Under the pieces are notes generated by a model. The model made no database searches, was not told the origin of the DNA, and saw only the letters and a list, made by a program, of their open reading frames with translations. From the NCBI RefSeq assembly GCF_023073355.1, contig NZ_JADPJI010000005.1, positions 1,302,001 to 1,366,000 of the forward strand: a stretch of 64,000 nt of DNA, given 5' to 3'. A program made the translations under genes and the position numbers. Origin of the DNA: Bradyrhizobium sp. 199. GTDB lineage: Bacteria; Pseudomonadota; Alphaproteobacteria; Rhizobiales; Xanthobacteraceae. Every line of letters begins with the position of its first letter. The first letter of the stretch is position 1. Positions 39,631 to 48,411 of the stretch are shown in pieces.

Positions 39631-40635
39631 CTACATCGCCGTCAGCTTCACGCCGAGCCGCCCCGCCAGCTCCTGCACGAACTGCCAGGCGACGCGGCCC
39701 GAACGTGAGCCGCGGGTGGTCGACCATTCCAGCGCTTCGCGTTCAAGCGCCTCGTCGTCGACCTCAATGCCGAAATGGCTGCAATAGCCGCGCACCATGG
39801 CGAGGTATTCGTCCTGGCTGCAGCGGTGGAAGCCGAGCCAGAGGCCGAAGCGATCCGACAGCGAGACCTTCTCCTCGACCGCTTCTCCGGGATTGATCGC
39901 AGTGGAGCGCTCGTTCTCGATCATCTCGCGTGCGAGCAGATGGCGGCGGTTCGAGGTCGCGTAGAGGATGACGTTCTCGGGCCGGCCCTCGATGCCGCCT
40001 TCCAGCACCGCCTTCAGCGACTTGTACGAAGCGTCGTTGCCGTCGAAGGAGAGGTCGTCGCAGAATACGATGAAGCGGAAGGACGAGGCGCGAAGCTGGT
40101 CCATCAGCGCGGGCAGGCTCTCGATGTCCTCGCGATGGATCTCGATCAGCTTCAGCTTCTCGGCTGGTTTGCGCTGTGCGTTGATGCTGGCATGGGCGGC
40201 CTTCACCAGCGACGATTTGCCCATGCCGCGCGCGCCCCAGAGCAGGGCGTTGTTGGCAGGCAGGCCGCGTGCGAACCGCTCGGTGTTCTCCATCAGGATG
40301 TCGCGCATCCGGTCGACGCCCTTCAACAGGAACAGCTCGACGCGGCTGACCCGCGGCACGGCCGAGAGGCGACCATCGGGGTGCCAGACATAGGCGTCGG
40401 CCCGCTTGAACGACTCGCGTTCGACTGCCGGCTTGCCCTGGGCTGCGAGGTGCGCCGCAATGGTCTCAAGCGCGCGGATGATGCGTTCCTGGGAGAGATC
40501 TGGGGCTGCCTCAAGGCGTGCCTCGACGGTCCGCTTGGCCGTCGCCTCGGGGCGATTTGCCGCGAGGCGGGCAGGCGTCCTGGCAGGGGTGCGGGGGCCT
40601 TTGCCGGCCGGGCTTTTGCTTGATTTTTTGGGCAT
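39631..40635 (-). CDS. DUF815-type AAA-like ATPase
   Basis: This 334-residue P-loop protein has Walker A in LLWGARGMGKSSLVKA, Walker B in FIVFCDDLSFDGND, and a downstream sensor region (VILYATSNRRHL). The family is widespread in proteobacteria, including alphaproteobacteria near yajC and secDF, but its job is not established. The N-terminus is basic and low in complexity (MPKKSSKSPAGKG). It is divergent from yajC with a 182-bp shared upstream region. Confidence 0.9.
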   Translation of the reverse strand: MPKKSSKSPAGKGPRTPARTPARLAANRPEATAKRTVEARLEAAPDLSQERIIRALETIAAHLAAQGKPAVERESFKRADAYVWHPDGRLSAVPRVSRVELFLLKGVDRMRDILMENTERFARGLPANNALLWGARGMGKSSLVKAAHASINAQRKPAEKLKLIEIHREDIESLPALMDQLRASSFRFIVFCDDLSFDGNDASYKSLKAVLEGGIEGRPENVILYATSNRRHLLAREMIENERSTAINPGEAVEEKVSLSDRFGLWLGFHRCSQDEYLAMVRGYCSHFGIEVDDEALEREALEWSTTRGSRSGRVAWQFVQELAGRLGVKLTAM

Positions 40636-40817
40636 GTCCGAAGTTCCTGAGAACGCAGCCTTTATCGGGCCTGAGGGCGCGCCGCAAGGTGGCCAAAAGG
40701 GCGGTCTGGCAGCGTTGCAATTGGGGCAATGGCCGCTATAGTCCGCGCGAATTTGACCGAGCCGGTCGCCTTTGAGGGCCTGACCGGCTTTCCCCCGTTC
40801 TCACGAGGATCGTCCGA

Positions 40818-41186
40818 ATGCTGATTACTCCTGCGTATGCCCAGGCCGCGGGCGCCGGCGACACCAACAGCATGTTGATGTCGCTGCTGCCGTTCGCCCT
40901 GATCTTCGTGATCATGTACTTCCTGATTCTGCGTCCGCAGCAGAAGAAGGTCCGCGACCATGCCGACCTCGTGAAGAACATCCGCCGCGGCGACACCGTC
41001 GTGACTTCGGGCGGCCTAGTCGGCAAGGTCACCAAGGTCGTCGATGACGACCAGATCGAGTTCGAGATTGCCGACGGCGTGCGGGTGCGGCAGATGCGCT
41101 CGATGGTCTCCGGCGTGCGCGCCAAGGGCGAGCCGGCCAAGGAAAGCGCCAAGGAAGCCGCCAAGGACGACGCCGCCTCGAAGTGA
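40818..41186 (+). CDS. yajC: preprotein translocase accessory subunit YajC
   Basis: A 122-residue single-pass membrane protein of the SecDF-YajC complex. The membrane helix (LLPFALIFVIMYFLILRPQQKK) and the following cytoplasmic block (RRGDTVVTSGGLVGKVTKV) are diagnostic. It is the first gene of a yajC-secD-secF unit. Confidence 0.96.
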   Translation: MLITPAYAQAAGAGDTNSMLMSLLPFALIFVIMYFLILRPQQKKVRDHADLVKNIRRGDTVVTSGGLVGKVTKVVDDDQIEFEIADGVRVRQMRSMVSGVRAKGEPAKESAKEAAKDDAASK

Positions 41187-41233
41187 GCGCTTCTGCGGGC
41201 ATCTCAAGTCTCCTGATCTGACAGGTCCAGTCG

Positions 41234-42838
41234 ATGTTGTATTTCACGCGGTGGAAGGCGCTCGGGATTATCCTGACGGCGCTGATCGTGTGCCTCTGCG
41301 CGGTCCCGAACTTCTTTCCGGAGTCGCAGGTCAAGACCTGGCCCGCCTGGGCGCAGCGCCGGCTGGTGTTGGGTCTCGACTTGCAGGGCGGCTCCTCTTT
41401 GCAGCTCGAGGTCGATGCCAGCTATGTGAAGAAGCAGAGGCTCGATCAAGTTCGCGGCGATGCACAGAAGGTGCTGCGCGATGCCCGAATCGGATTTACC
41501 GGCGGCATTGCTGTGCGAAACGATGCCGTCGAGGCACGCATCACCAAGGAATCCGATCTGCAAACTGCGCTATCCAAGCTGCGGGATCTGTCGCAGCCAT
41601 TGGGCGGTCTGATGGGCTCCAGCGGCCAGCGCGACCTCGATGTGACCGATGCCGGCGGCGGACTCATCCGCCTGACCATCCCTGAGGCCGCGATGCTCGA
41701 TCGCCTGCGCAAGACCATCGAGCAGTCGATCCAGATCGTTGAGAAGCGCGTCAACGAGCTCGGCACCGTCGAGCCTATCATCCAGCGCCAGGGCAACGAC
41801 CGCATCCTGGTGCAGGTCCCCGGCCTTCAGGATCCGACCCGCCTGAAGGAGCTGCTGGGCAAGACCGCGAAGATGGAATTCCGTATGGTCGACCCCTCGG
41901 TGCCGCCGGACCAGGCGCAGCAGCGCGGGTTGCCCGCTGACACCGAGTTCCTGCCGGGCGCGACGCCGCCTCCGCCGGGCTACGTGGTCAAGAAGCAGGT
42001 GCTGGTGGCGGGCGGCGATCTGACTGACGCCCAGGCCACCTTCGACCAGCGTACCAATGAGCCGGTCGTCAGCTTCAAGTTCAATACCTCGGGCGCGCGC
42101 AAGTTCGCGCAGGCCACGCAGGAGAATGTCGGGGTGCCCTTCGCGATCATCCTCGATAACAAGGTGATCTCGGCGCCGGTCATTCGCGAGCCGATCACCG
42201 GCGGCCAGGGACAGATCTCCGGCAGTTTCACCGTGCAGTCGGCCAACGACCTCGCGATCCTGCTGCGTGCCGGCGCGTTGCCTGCGCCGCTCACGGTGGT
42301 CGAGGAACGCACCGTGGGCCCCGGTCTCGGCCAGGACTCGATCGAGAAGGGGGAGCTTGCGGCTTACGTCGGCTCGATCCTGGTCATCATCTTCATGCTG
42401 CTGACTTACCGGCTGTTCGGCGTCTTCGCCAACATCGCCGTGGCCATCAACGTCGCCATGATCTTCGGCCTCTTGTCGCTGCTCAGCGCCACGTTGACCC
42501 TGCCCGGCATCGCCGGCATCGTGCTCACCGTCGGCATCGCGGTCGACTCCAACGTGCTGATCTACGAGCGCATCCGGGAGGAGCTACGCGGCGGGAGAAG
42601 TCCTATCTCGGCGATCGACGCAGGGTTCAAGCGAGCGCTGGCGACCATCCTCGATTCCAACATCACCACCTTCATCGCCGCTGCCGTGCTGTTCATGATC
42701 GGCACCGGACCGGTGCGCGGCTTCGCTGTAACGCTCGGCATCGGCATCATCACCACGGTCTTCACCGCCTTCACCATGACCCGCCTGATCGTCGCATGGT
42801 GGGTGCAGTGGAAGCGGCCGAAGACTGTGCCGATTTGA
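41234..42838 (+). CDS. secD: protein translocase subunit SecD
   Basis: The 534-residue RND-type membrane protein uses the proton gradient to help late stages of Sec export. The first helix precedes LVLGLDLQGGSSLQLEV, then the periplasmic P1 region, then the five-helix membrane domain containing GIAVDSNVLIYERIREE, where the conserved Asp sits. It ends 16 bp before secF. Confidence 0.97.
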   Translation: MLYFTRWKALGIILTALIVCLCAVPNFFPESQVKTWPAWAQRRLVLGLDLQGGSSLQLEVDASYVKKQRLDQVRGDAQKVLRDARIGFTGGIAVRNDAVEARITKESDLQTALSKLRDLSQPLGGLMGSSGQRDLDVTDAGGGLIRLTIPEAAMLDRLRKTIEQSIQIVEKRVNELGTVEPIIQRQGNDRILVQVPGLQDPTRLKELLGKTAKMEFRMVDPSVPPDQAQQRGLPADTEFLPGATPPPPGYVVKKQVLVAGGDLTDAQATFDQRTNEPVVSFKFNTSGARKFAQATQENVGVPFAIILDNKVISAPVIREPITGGQGQISGSFTVQSANDLAILLRAGALPAPLTVVEERTVGPGLGQDSIEKGELAAYVGSILVIIFMLLTYRLFGVFANIAVAINVAMIFGLLSLLSATLTLPGIAGIVLTVGIAVDSNVLIYERIREELRGGRSPISAIDAGFKRALATILDSNITTFIAAAVLFMIGTGPVRGFAVTLGIGIITTVFTAFTMTRLIVAWWVQWKRPKTVPI

Positions 42839-42854
42839 TATTTCGAGGCCGGCT

Positions 42855-43880
42855 GTGACCACTACTCAACTCGTTCTCATCTCTCTGGGCGTGCTGATTT
42901 CCATTCTGACCGTGGTCAGCGTGCTCGGCCTCCTGCCGTCGCTGCGCATCGTGCCAGACGATACGCATTTCGACTTCACGCGCTTCCGCCGTATCAGCTT
43001 CCCCATCTCGGCGGCGCTGTCGATCGTCGCCATCACGCTGTTCTTCACCCATGGCCTGAACTTCGGCATCGACTTCAAGGGCGGCACCTTGATGGAGGTG
43101 CGGGCCAAGTCGGGCCCTGCCGATCTTGCGCAGATGCGCGCAACCCTTGGCGCCCTCGGTCTCGGCGAAGTCCAGCTGCAGCAATTCGGCGGCCCCGCTG
43201 ACGTGCTGCTTCGCGTTGCCGAGCAGCCGGGCGGCGACAAGGCGCAGCAGGCAGCCGTGGACAAGGTTCGCGGCGCGCTCGGCGAGTCTGTGGAGTATCG
43301 CCGCGTCGAGGTTGTGGGCCCGCGTGTTTCTGGCGAACTGCTGGGTTGGGGCATGGCCGGCCTGATGCTCGCTATCATCGCGATCCTGATCTATCTCTGG
43401 TTCCGGTTCGAATGGCAGTTCGCGCTGGGCGCCATGATCGCCAACGTGCACGACATCGTGCTGACGATCGGCTTCATGTCGATCAGCCAGGTCGATTTCG
43501 ACCTGACCAGCATCGCGGCGCTTCTGACCATCCTGGGCTATTCGCTCAACGACACCGTCGTCATCTACGACCGCATCCGTGAAATGCTGCGTCGCTACAA
43601 GAAGATGCCGATGCCGCAGCTTCTCAATGAGTCCATCAACTCGACGCTGTCGCGTTCGATCATCACCCACGTCACCGTGACGCTCGCGTTGCTGGCGCTG
43701 CTGTTGTTCGGCGGCCATGCGATCCACAGCTTCACCGCGGTGATGATGTTCGGCGTCGTGCTGGTCGGCACCTACACCTCGATCTTCATCGCCGCGCCGA
43801 TCCTGATCTATCTCGGCGTCGGCGAGCATCGCGAAGATGCGCCGGATACGGCACCACCGGCGAAGAAAAACAAGGCGTGA
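42855..43880 (+). CDS. secF: protein translocase subunit SecF
   Basis: The 341-residue partner of SecD. Blocks: GLNFGIDFKGGTLMEVR after the first helix, and the membrane motif GYSLNDTVVIYDRIREML, plus LFGGHAIHSFTAVMMFGVVLVGTYTSIFIA at the C-terminal helices (cited in parts). The start is GTG 42855, giving (M)TTTQLVLISLGV. The hydrophobic N-terminal segment before the usual first helix is typical of alphaproteobacterial SecF. Confidence 0.95.
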   Translation: MTTTQLVLISLGVLISILTVVSVLGLLPSLRIVPDDTHFDFTRFRRISFPISAALSIVAITLFFTHGLNFGIDFKGGTLMEVRAKSGPADLAQMRATLGALGLGEVQLQQFGGPADVLLRVAEQPGGDKAQQAAVDKVRGALGESVEYRRVEVVGPRVSGELLGWGMAGLMLAIIAILIYLWFRFEWQFALGAMIANVHDIVLTIGFMSISQVDFDLTSIAALLTILGYSLNDTVVIYDRIREMLRRYKKMPMPQLLNESINSTLSRSIITHVTVTLALLALLLFGGHAIHSFTAVMMFGVVLVGTYTSIFIAAPILIYLGVGEHREDAPDTAPPAKKNKA

Positions 43881-43892
43881 TCCGAACCGCAT

Positions 43893-43916
43893 GCCCTCGC
43901 ACGCGTTTGCGAGGGC
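43893..43916 (+). other. strong hairpin between secF and the Mth938-like gene
   Basis: A perfect 9-bp stem (GCCCTCGCA/TGCGAGGGC) with a 6-nt loop follows the secF stop by 13 bp. No T-run follows, so read-through is likely. It may protect the secF 3' end or reduce expression of the next genes. Confidence 0.55.
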
Positions 43917-43940
43917 AGTAAGCTCATTCGGACCAAGCTC

Positions 43941-44324
43941 ATGGCCGGCGATCCCAACGCTCCCCATTTCCCGCGCTCGGCGCCGATCGAGGCCTATGGC
44001 AAGGGCGGCTTTGCCTTCGCCGGCATGTCGCATCGCGGCTCGCTGCTGTGCCTGCCGGATGCGATCTGGGCCTGGGACGTGACCGATCCCGCGAAGATCG
44101 ACCGCTATTCGCTGGATCGGGTCTTCACGGCTGCCAACAGCATCGACACGCTCCTGGTCGGCACCGGAACCGGGCTCTGGCTGCCGCCGCCGGAGCTGCG
44201 CCAGGCGCTCAAAGCGGTGAGGGTGGTGCTGGACACGATGCAGACCGGTCCCGCCGTGCGCACCTACAACATCATGATCGGCGAACGGCGGCGGGTTGCC
44301 GCCGCGCTGATCGCGGTGCCATGA
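43941..44324 (+). CDS. Mth938-like domain protein (NDUFAF3-related)
   Basis: A 127-residue soluble protein with the Mth938 fold blocks (IEAYGKGGFAFAGMSHRGSLLCLP, TLLVGTGTGLWLPPPELRQAL, TYNIMIGERRRVAAALIAV). The mitochondrial member NDUFAF3 is an assembly factor of respiratory complex I. Bacterial homologues next to secDF are a known conserved arrangement. It is followed 7 bp later by a phytoene-synthase-like gene whose mitochondrial relative NDUFAF6 has a related job, so the two probably act together. Confidence 0.88.
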   Translation: MAGDPNAPHFPRSAPIEAYGKGGFAFAGMSHRGSLLCLPDAIWAWDVTDPAKIDRYSLDRVFTAANSIDTLLVGTGTGLWLPPPELRQALKAVRVVLDTMQTGPAVRTYNIMIGERRRVAAALIAVP

Positions 44325-44331
44325 AGAGCAC

Positions 44332-45195
44332 ATGAGCAGCGCCGCTCCGCCCTCCGATTCCGTCACCTTCTGCGCCGATCTCGTGCGCAGCCATGACTTT
44401 CCGCGCTATGCCGCGACGCTGTTCGCGCCAGCCGCGGAGCGCCGGGCATTGCTGGCGCTCTACGCCTTCAATGTCGAGATTGTCCGCGTCCGCGACCAGG
44501 TGAGCCAACCCTTGCCCGGCGAGATCCGCTTTCAATGGTGGACCGACCTGTTTTCGGGCCTGGTCCACGGCAGTGCCGAGGGCAATCCGGTCGCGGCGGA
44601 GCTGCTGCGTGCGATCCGTGATTTCGGCCTGCCTGTTGAGCCGCTGTCGCTGCTCGTCGATGAGCATCAGTTCGACCTCTATAACGACCCGATGCCCACG
44701 CTGACGGCGCTGGAGGGCTATCTGGCCGCGACCTCATCGGCGCTGTTCGATCTGGCGGCGCGGATTTTGGGGCCGCCGTCCGAGGCCGGCGAGCATCTCG
44801 CCCGTCATGCCGGGCTGGCGCAGGGCATCGTGCAAGTGATTGCGAATCTGCCGCGCGATGCATCGCGCCGGCAGCTGTTCCTGCCGCAGCAGGTGCTGGC
44901 GAGCCATGGCTGCCAGATGGAGGATTTATTTGCCGGCAAGGACACGTCGAACCTGCGCGCCGTGCTGGAGCAGCTCGCGGGCGAGGCGCAGCAGCATTTG
45001 ACCACGGCCTTGTCGCTGCTGGCGGACGTGCCGGTCGCGGTGCGTCCGGCGTTTCTGCCGTTGAGCCAGGTCAAGGCCGATCTCAAACGCCTGTCGCAGC
45101 CCGGCCGCAATCCGTTCGCGCCGCAACCGACGTCGCGGCTGAGCACGCTCTGGACGCTGTGGCGGGCGTCACGTTCGCGGGAATTTACCAAATAG
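44332..45195 (+). CDS. squalene/phytoene-synthase family protein (NDUFAF6-like)
   Basis: This 287-residue protein has the isoprenoid-synthase fold but not the catalytic DxxxD motifs: the first position reads VRVRDQVSQPLPGEIRFQWW and the second LYNDPMPTLTALEGYLAATSS. That is the pattern of the non-catalytic NDUFAF6 group rather than carotenoid or hopanoid enzymes. No carotenoid or hopanoid genes are nearby. With the upstream Mth938-like gene it makes a likely complex I assembly pair. Loss of catalysis is inferred from the missing acidic residues. Confidence 0.85.
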   Translation: MSSAAPPSDSVTFCADLVRSHDFPRYAATLFAPAAERRALLALYAFNVEIVRVRDQVSQPLPGEIRFQWWTDLFSGLVHGSAEGNPVAAELLRAIRDFGLPVEPLSLLVDEHQFDLYNDPMPTLTALEGYLAATSSALFDLAARILGPPSEAGEHLARHAGLAQGIVQVIANLPRDASRRQLFLPQQVLASHGCQMEDLFAGKDTSNLRAVLEQLAGEAQQHLTTALSLLADVPVAVRPAFLPLSQVKADLKRLSQPGRNPFAPQPTSRLSTLWTLWRASRSREFTK

Positions 45196-45240
45196 CGGCT
45201 GGCATATCGCCTCGAACCGCCGGATGCTCTATGCTGTCCC

Positions 45241-46485
45241 ATGGCTGAGTTGTCCCAAAGCACGTCGCCCGACCTGAGCGGTTTTCCGGTCGCGCCTGAT
45301 GATATTCATGCCGCCGCCGAGACCATCAGGGGTGCCGTCGTCGAGACGCCCTGCAGCTACAGCCGCACGCTGAGCAGCATCTGCGGCTGCGAGATCTGGC
45401 TCAAATTCGAGAACCTTCAGTTCACCTCCTCCTTCAAGGAGCGCGGCGCGCTCAACCGCCTCGCCGCGCTGACGCCGGAAGAGCGTGCGCGCGGCGTCAT
45501 CGCCATGTCGGCCGGCAACCACGCACAGGGCGTTGCCTATCACGCCAAGCGCCTCGGCATTCCCGCCACCATCGTCATGCCGATCGGCACACCGATGGTG
45601 AAGATCGAGAACACAAGGCATCACGGCGCGGAAGTGGTCGTCACGGGCGCGACGCTGGAGGAGGCGGCCAGCTTCGCACGTCACCAGGGCGAAGCTAGAA
45701 GCATGATCTTCGTCCACCCCTACGACGATCCGCTCGTGATCGCAGGGCAGGGCACCGTCGGGCTGGAGATGATGAGAGCCGTGCCGGAGCTCGACACGCT
45801 GGTGCTCCCGATCGGCGGCGGCGGCCTGATCAGCGGCATCGGCATTGCCGCGAAATCGATCAAGCCCTCAGTGCGGATCCTGGGCGTCGAGGCCTGGCTC
45901 TATCCTTCGATGTACAACGCCATCCATGCCGGAAATCTGCCGGCGCGCGGCGATACGCTGGCCGAAGGCATCGCGGTGAAATCGCCCGGCAAGATCACGA
46001 CCGAAATCGTCCGCCGTCTCGTCGACGATATCGCGCTCGTCAACGAAGCCGAGCTCGAGCGCGCGGTGGCGGCCCTGATTTCGATCGAGAAGACGGTGGT
46101 CGAGGGCGCCGGAGCCGCCGGCCTTGCCGCGCTGATGTCAGATCCGACGCGCTTTGCCGGCCAGAAGGTCGGTCTGGTACTCAGCGGCGGCAACATCGAC
46201 ACGCGGCTGATCGCCTCGGTCCTGACGCGCGAGCTGGCACGCGAGGGGCGGCTGACGCAATTGTCTCTCGATATTCCTGATCGCCCCGGGCAGCTGGCCG
46301 CCGTTGCGGCGCTGCTGGCCGAAGCCGGTGCCAACATCATCGAGGTCTCGCACCAGCGGACGTTCTCCGACCTGCCGGCCAAGGCAACGCTGCTGCAGCT
46401 CGTCATCGAGACCCGCGACAGCGCTCATCTCGACGAGGTCATGGCAAGGCTCAGCGCGTCCGGCTTGAGCGCGCGCTGCACCTGA
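45241..46485 (+). CDS. ilvA: threonine ammonia-lyase (catabolic/biosynthetic type with C-terminal ACT domain)
   Basis: A 414-residue PLP enzyme that turns threonine into 2-oxobutanoate, the precursor of isoleucine. The PLP lysine is in FTSSFKERGALN, the phosphate loop is LPIGGGGLISG, and SAGNHAQGVAYHAKRLGIP is diagnostic. A single C-terminal ACT-like domain begins near residue 335 (LSLDIPDRPGQLAAVAALLAEAGANI). The length fits the one-ACT group. It is separate from threonine synthase at 6.1 kb. The precise name (ilvA or tdcB) cannot be settled by sequence alone. Confidence 0.92.
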   Translation: MAELSQSTSPDLSGFPVAPDDIHAAAETIRGAVVETPCSYSRTLSSICGCEIWLKFENLQFTSSFKERGALNRLAALTPEERARGVIAMSAGNHAQGVAYHAKRLGIPATIVMPIGTPMVKIENTRHHGAEVVVTGATLEEAASFARHQGEARSMIFVHPYDDPLVIAGQGTVGLEMMRAVPELDTLVLPIGGGGLISGIGIAAKSIKPSVRILGVEAWLYPSMYNAIHAGNLPARGDTLAEGIAVKSPGKITTEIVRRLVDDIALVNEAELERAVAALISIEKTVVEGAGAAGLAALMSDPTRFAGQKVGLVLSGGNIDTRLIASVLTRELAREGRLTQLSLDIPDRPGQLAAVAALLAEAGANIIEVSHQRTFSDLPAKATLLQLVIETRDSAHLDEVMARLSASGLSARCT

Positions 46486-46495
46486 GCGCGCGCCA

Positions 46496-47686
46496 CTATC
46501 GCCGCGCCAATCCCGCGATGTGGTCGATCAGGCGGTCGACCTCGGCTTCCGTGTTGTAGTAGTGCGGGGACGCCCGCACGAGATGCGGCAACGCGCGAAT
46601 TTCGGCATCGATGCGCGTGCTCGGCGGATCGGAAGCGCCGATCGTGATGCCGACGGCAGCTGCACTGGCAACAATGGCGTCCGCCTCGTATCCGTCCACC
46701 GTGAAGCTGACGATGGCACCCGGCGCGCGGCCGAGGTCGCGAATGGTGACGCCGGGAAGGGCCGCGAGGCCGCTGCGAAGGCGGCCGGCAAGCAGACGGC
46801 AGCGTTGTTCGACCGGAGCGATGCCGATCGCGAGGGCGTAGTCGACAGCCGCCCCGAGTCCCAGCCGGGCCGCGTAGTTGTTCTCCCAGGTCTCGAAACG
46901 GCGCGCATCGTCGCGCAGCCGATATTCGTCGCGCGAGACCCAGGGCGCTGCGAAGTGATCGATCATCGGCGGCTCTAGCTTTTGCAGCATCGCCCTGCGG
47001 ACGTAGAGAAAGCCGGTGCCGCGCGGGCCGCGAAGGAATTTGCGCCCCGTTGCCGACAGCATGTCGCAGCCGAGCGCCTCGACGTTCACGGCCATTTGAC
47101 CGACCGCCTGACAGGCGTCGAGCAGGTAGGGAATGCCGCGCGCCCGCGCGATCTTGCCGATCGCTGCCGCGGGATTGACCAGCCCGCCATTGGTCGGAAC
47201 CCAGGTGATGGCGATCAGCTTCACGCGCTGATCGATCATGCGTTCGAGCGCGTGGACGTCGAGCTCGCCACTGGCATCGCTCGGCGCCACATCGATGACC
47301 GCGCCGGTACGTTTGGCGACTTGAAGGAAAGCCACATAGTTGGCGGCATATTCCGCCTCGGCGGTCAGGATGCGATCGCCCTTGCCAAACGAAAGCGAAT
47401 AGAACGCCATCTGCCAGGCCACCGTCGCATTCTCCACGAGAGCGATCTCATCGGGCGCAGCATTCAGCAGGCGCGCCACCGAGCCGTAGACCGCTTCGAG
47501 CCGCACGGCCTCCCGGTCGGCCGCGGCATAGCCTCCGATCTCGCTTTCCAGATCGATATGCTGCTTCATCGCCGCGACAACGGGGGTCGGCATGAGTGCC
47601 GCGCCGGCGTTATGGAGGTAGGTATGCCGGCGGGTGGCCGGCGTGTCGGCTCGTATTCGGTCGATGTCGATCAACAGCGCCTCCAT
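46496..47686 (-). CDS. class-V aminotransferase-fold PLP enzyme
   Basis: The 396-residue protein has the fold of cysteine desulfurases and isopenicillin-N-epimerase-like enzymes: YLHNAGAALMPTPV at the N-terminus, the PLP Asp in YLLDACQAVGQM, and the PLP lysine in LSATGRKFLRGPRGTGFLYV. It lacks an obvious active-site cysteine loop of IscS/SufS, so desulfurase activity is uncertain. It is convergent with the threonine ammonia-lyase gene (10 bp apart). The substrate is unknown. Confidence 0.88.
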   Translation of the reverse strand: MEALLIDIDRIRADTPATRRHTYLHNAGAALMPTPVVAAMKQHIDLESEIGGYAAADREAVRLEAVYGSVARLLNAAPDEIALVENATVAWQMAFYSLSFGKGDRILTAEAEYAANYVAFLQVAKRTGAVIDVAPSDASGELDVHALERMIDQRVKLIAITWVPTNGGLVNPAAAIGKIARARGIPYLLDACQAVGQMAVNVEALGCDMLSATGRKFLRGPRGTGFLYVRRAMLQKLEPPMIDHFAAPWVSRDEYRLRDDARRFETWENNYAARLGLGAAVDYALAIGIAPVEQRCRLLAGRLRSGLAALPGVTIRDLGRAPGAIVSFTVDGYEADAIVASAAAVGITIGASDPPSTRIDAEIRALPHLVRASPHYYNTEAEVDRLIDHIAGLARR

Positions 47687-47749
47687 CTCTCGCGATGTCA
47701 GTGCATGAATTAGACGCGATGAGCACTGCGAACAAGGCGTCGGCAGCGA

Positions 47750-48319
47750 TCAGATGCAGAGGCCGAGCAGCTTGACGTGGCAACTGCTGGTCTTTGCTTG
47801 AGGCTTCGGCTTGCTTGCCGGCAGGGCGTCGCGTTTCACGGCAACGAGGGGCTCCTGGTCCTTCTTCTTGCCCTTGCCCTTCGGCTCGTAGTCGCCCGCG
47901 ATCACCATGGCCCAGTAGGTGCGCTTGCCGCTGGCGTTCTTGACGCTGGCGATGCCGACGCGGGAGGCGTTGTGCAGCAGCAGGTTCTTGCGGTGCCCGG
48001 ACGAGTCGATCCATTGTCCCAGGGTCTTCTCGAAATTATCGTAGCCGTAGGCGATGTTCTCGGCGGCGCGGCCCGCGCCGGCCGGTGCGACACGGCGGTT
48101 GAACGGGCCGAGCGCGTCGTGACTGAGGTCGTCCTTCGCGGCCATCGCGCGGGCCTGGTCCATGGCGATGCGGTCGAGAGTTGAATCCCGGACGACGCGG
48201 ACCTCGCCATGCTTGAGGCGGAAGCTGGAGATCAGCTCCGCCGGGGAGTCAGCTTTTGCGGGCGCGGCTGTCAGGAGCAGAAGGCCGGTGATCAGACTGC
48301 CAACCATACGATGCATCAT
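47750..48319 (-). CDS. secreted CAP-domain protein
   Basis: A 189-residue exported protein with a signal peptide (about residues 1-24, ending AKADS) and a CAP/SCP domain. The four conserved positions are recognisable: His in DLSHDALGPFNRR, Glu in AAENIAYGYD, and the WIDSSGHRKNLLLHNASRVGIA block with its His. A Lys/Pro-rich tail has two cysteines near the end. The start is ATG 48319, preceded by GGGGGGA; the frame is open 576 bp further upstream only because it mirrors the kinase gene. The role of bacterial CAP proteins is generally unclear. Confidence 0.85.
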   Translation of the reverse strand: MMHRMVGSLITGLLLLTAAPAKADSPAELISSFRLKHGEVRVVRDSTLDRIAMDQARAMAAKDDLSHDALGPFNRRVAPAGAGRAAENIAYGYDNFEKTLGQWIDSSGHRKNLLLHNASRVGIASVKNASGKRTYWAMVIAGDYEPKGKGKKKDQEPLVAVKRDALPASKPKPQAKTSSCHVKLLGLCI

Positions 48320-48411
48320 CGTCCCCCCAGCGCCCATGACCCCGCCACGTCTGCCTTTGTTCGACCGCTTCTCTATCGCCAATGTGGACGCTTCAAGGCG
48401 CAGGCAGCCTG

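Noticed and set aside
39631-40635. DUF815 protein as a defence or mobile-element ATPase
   Set aside because: It is widespread in core genomes beside yajC/secDF-type neighbourhoods and nothing nearby suggests a defence island.
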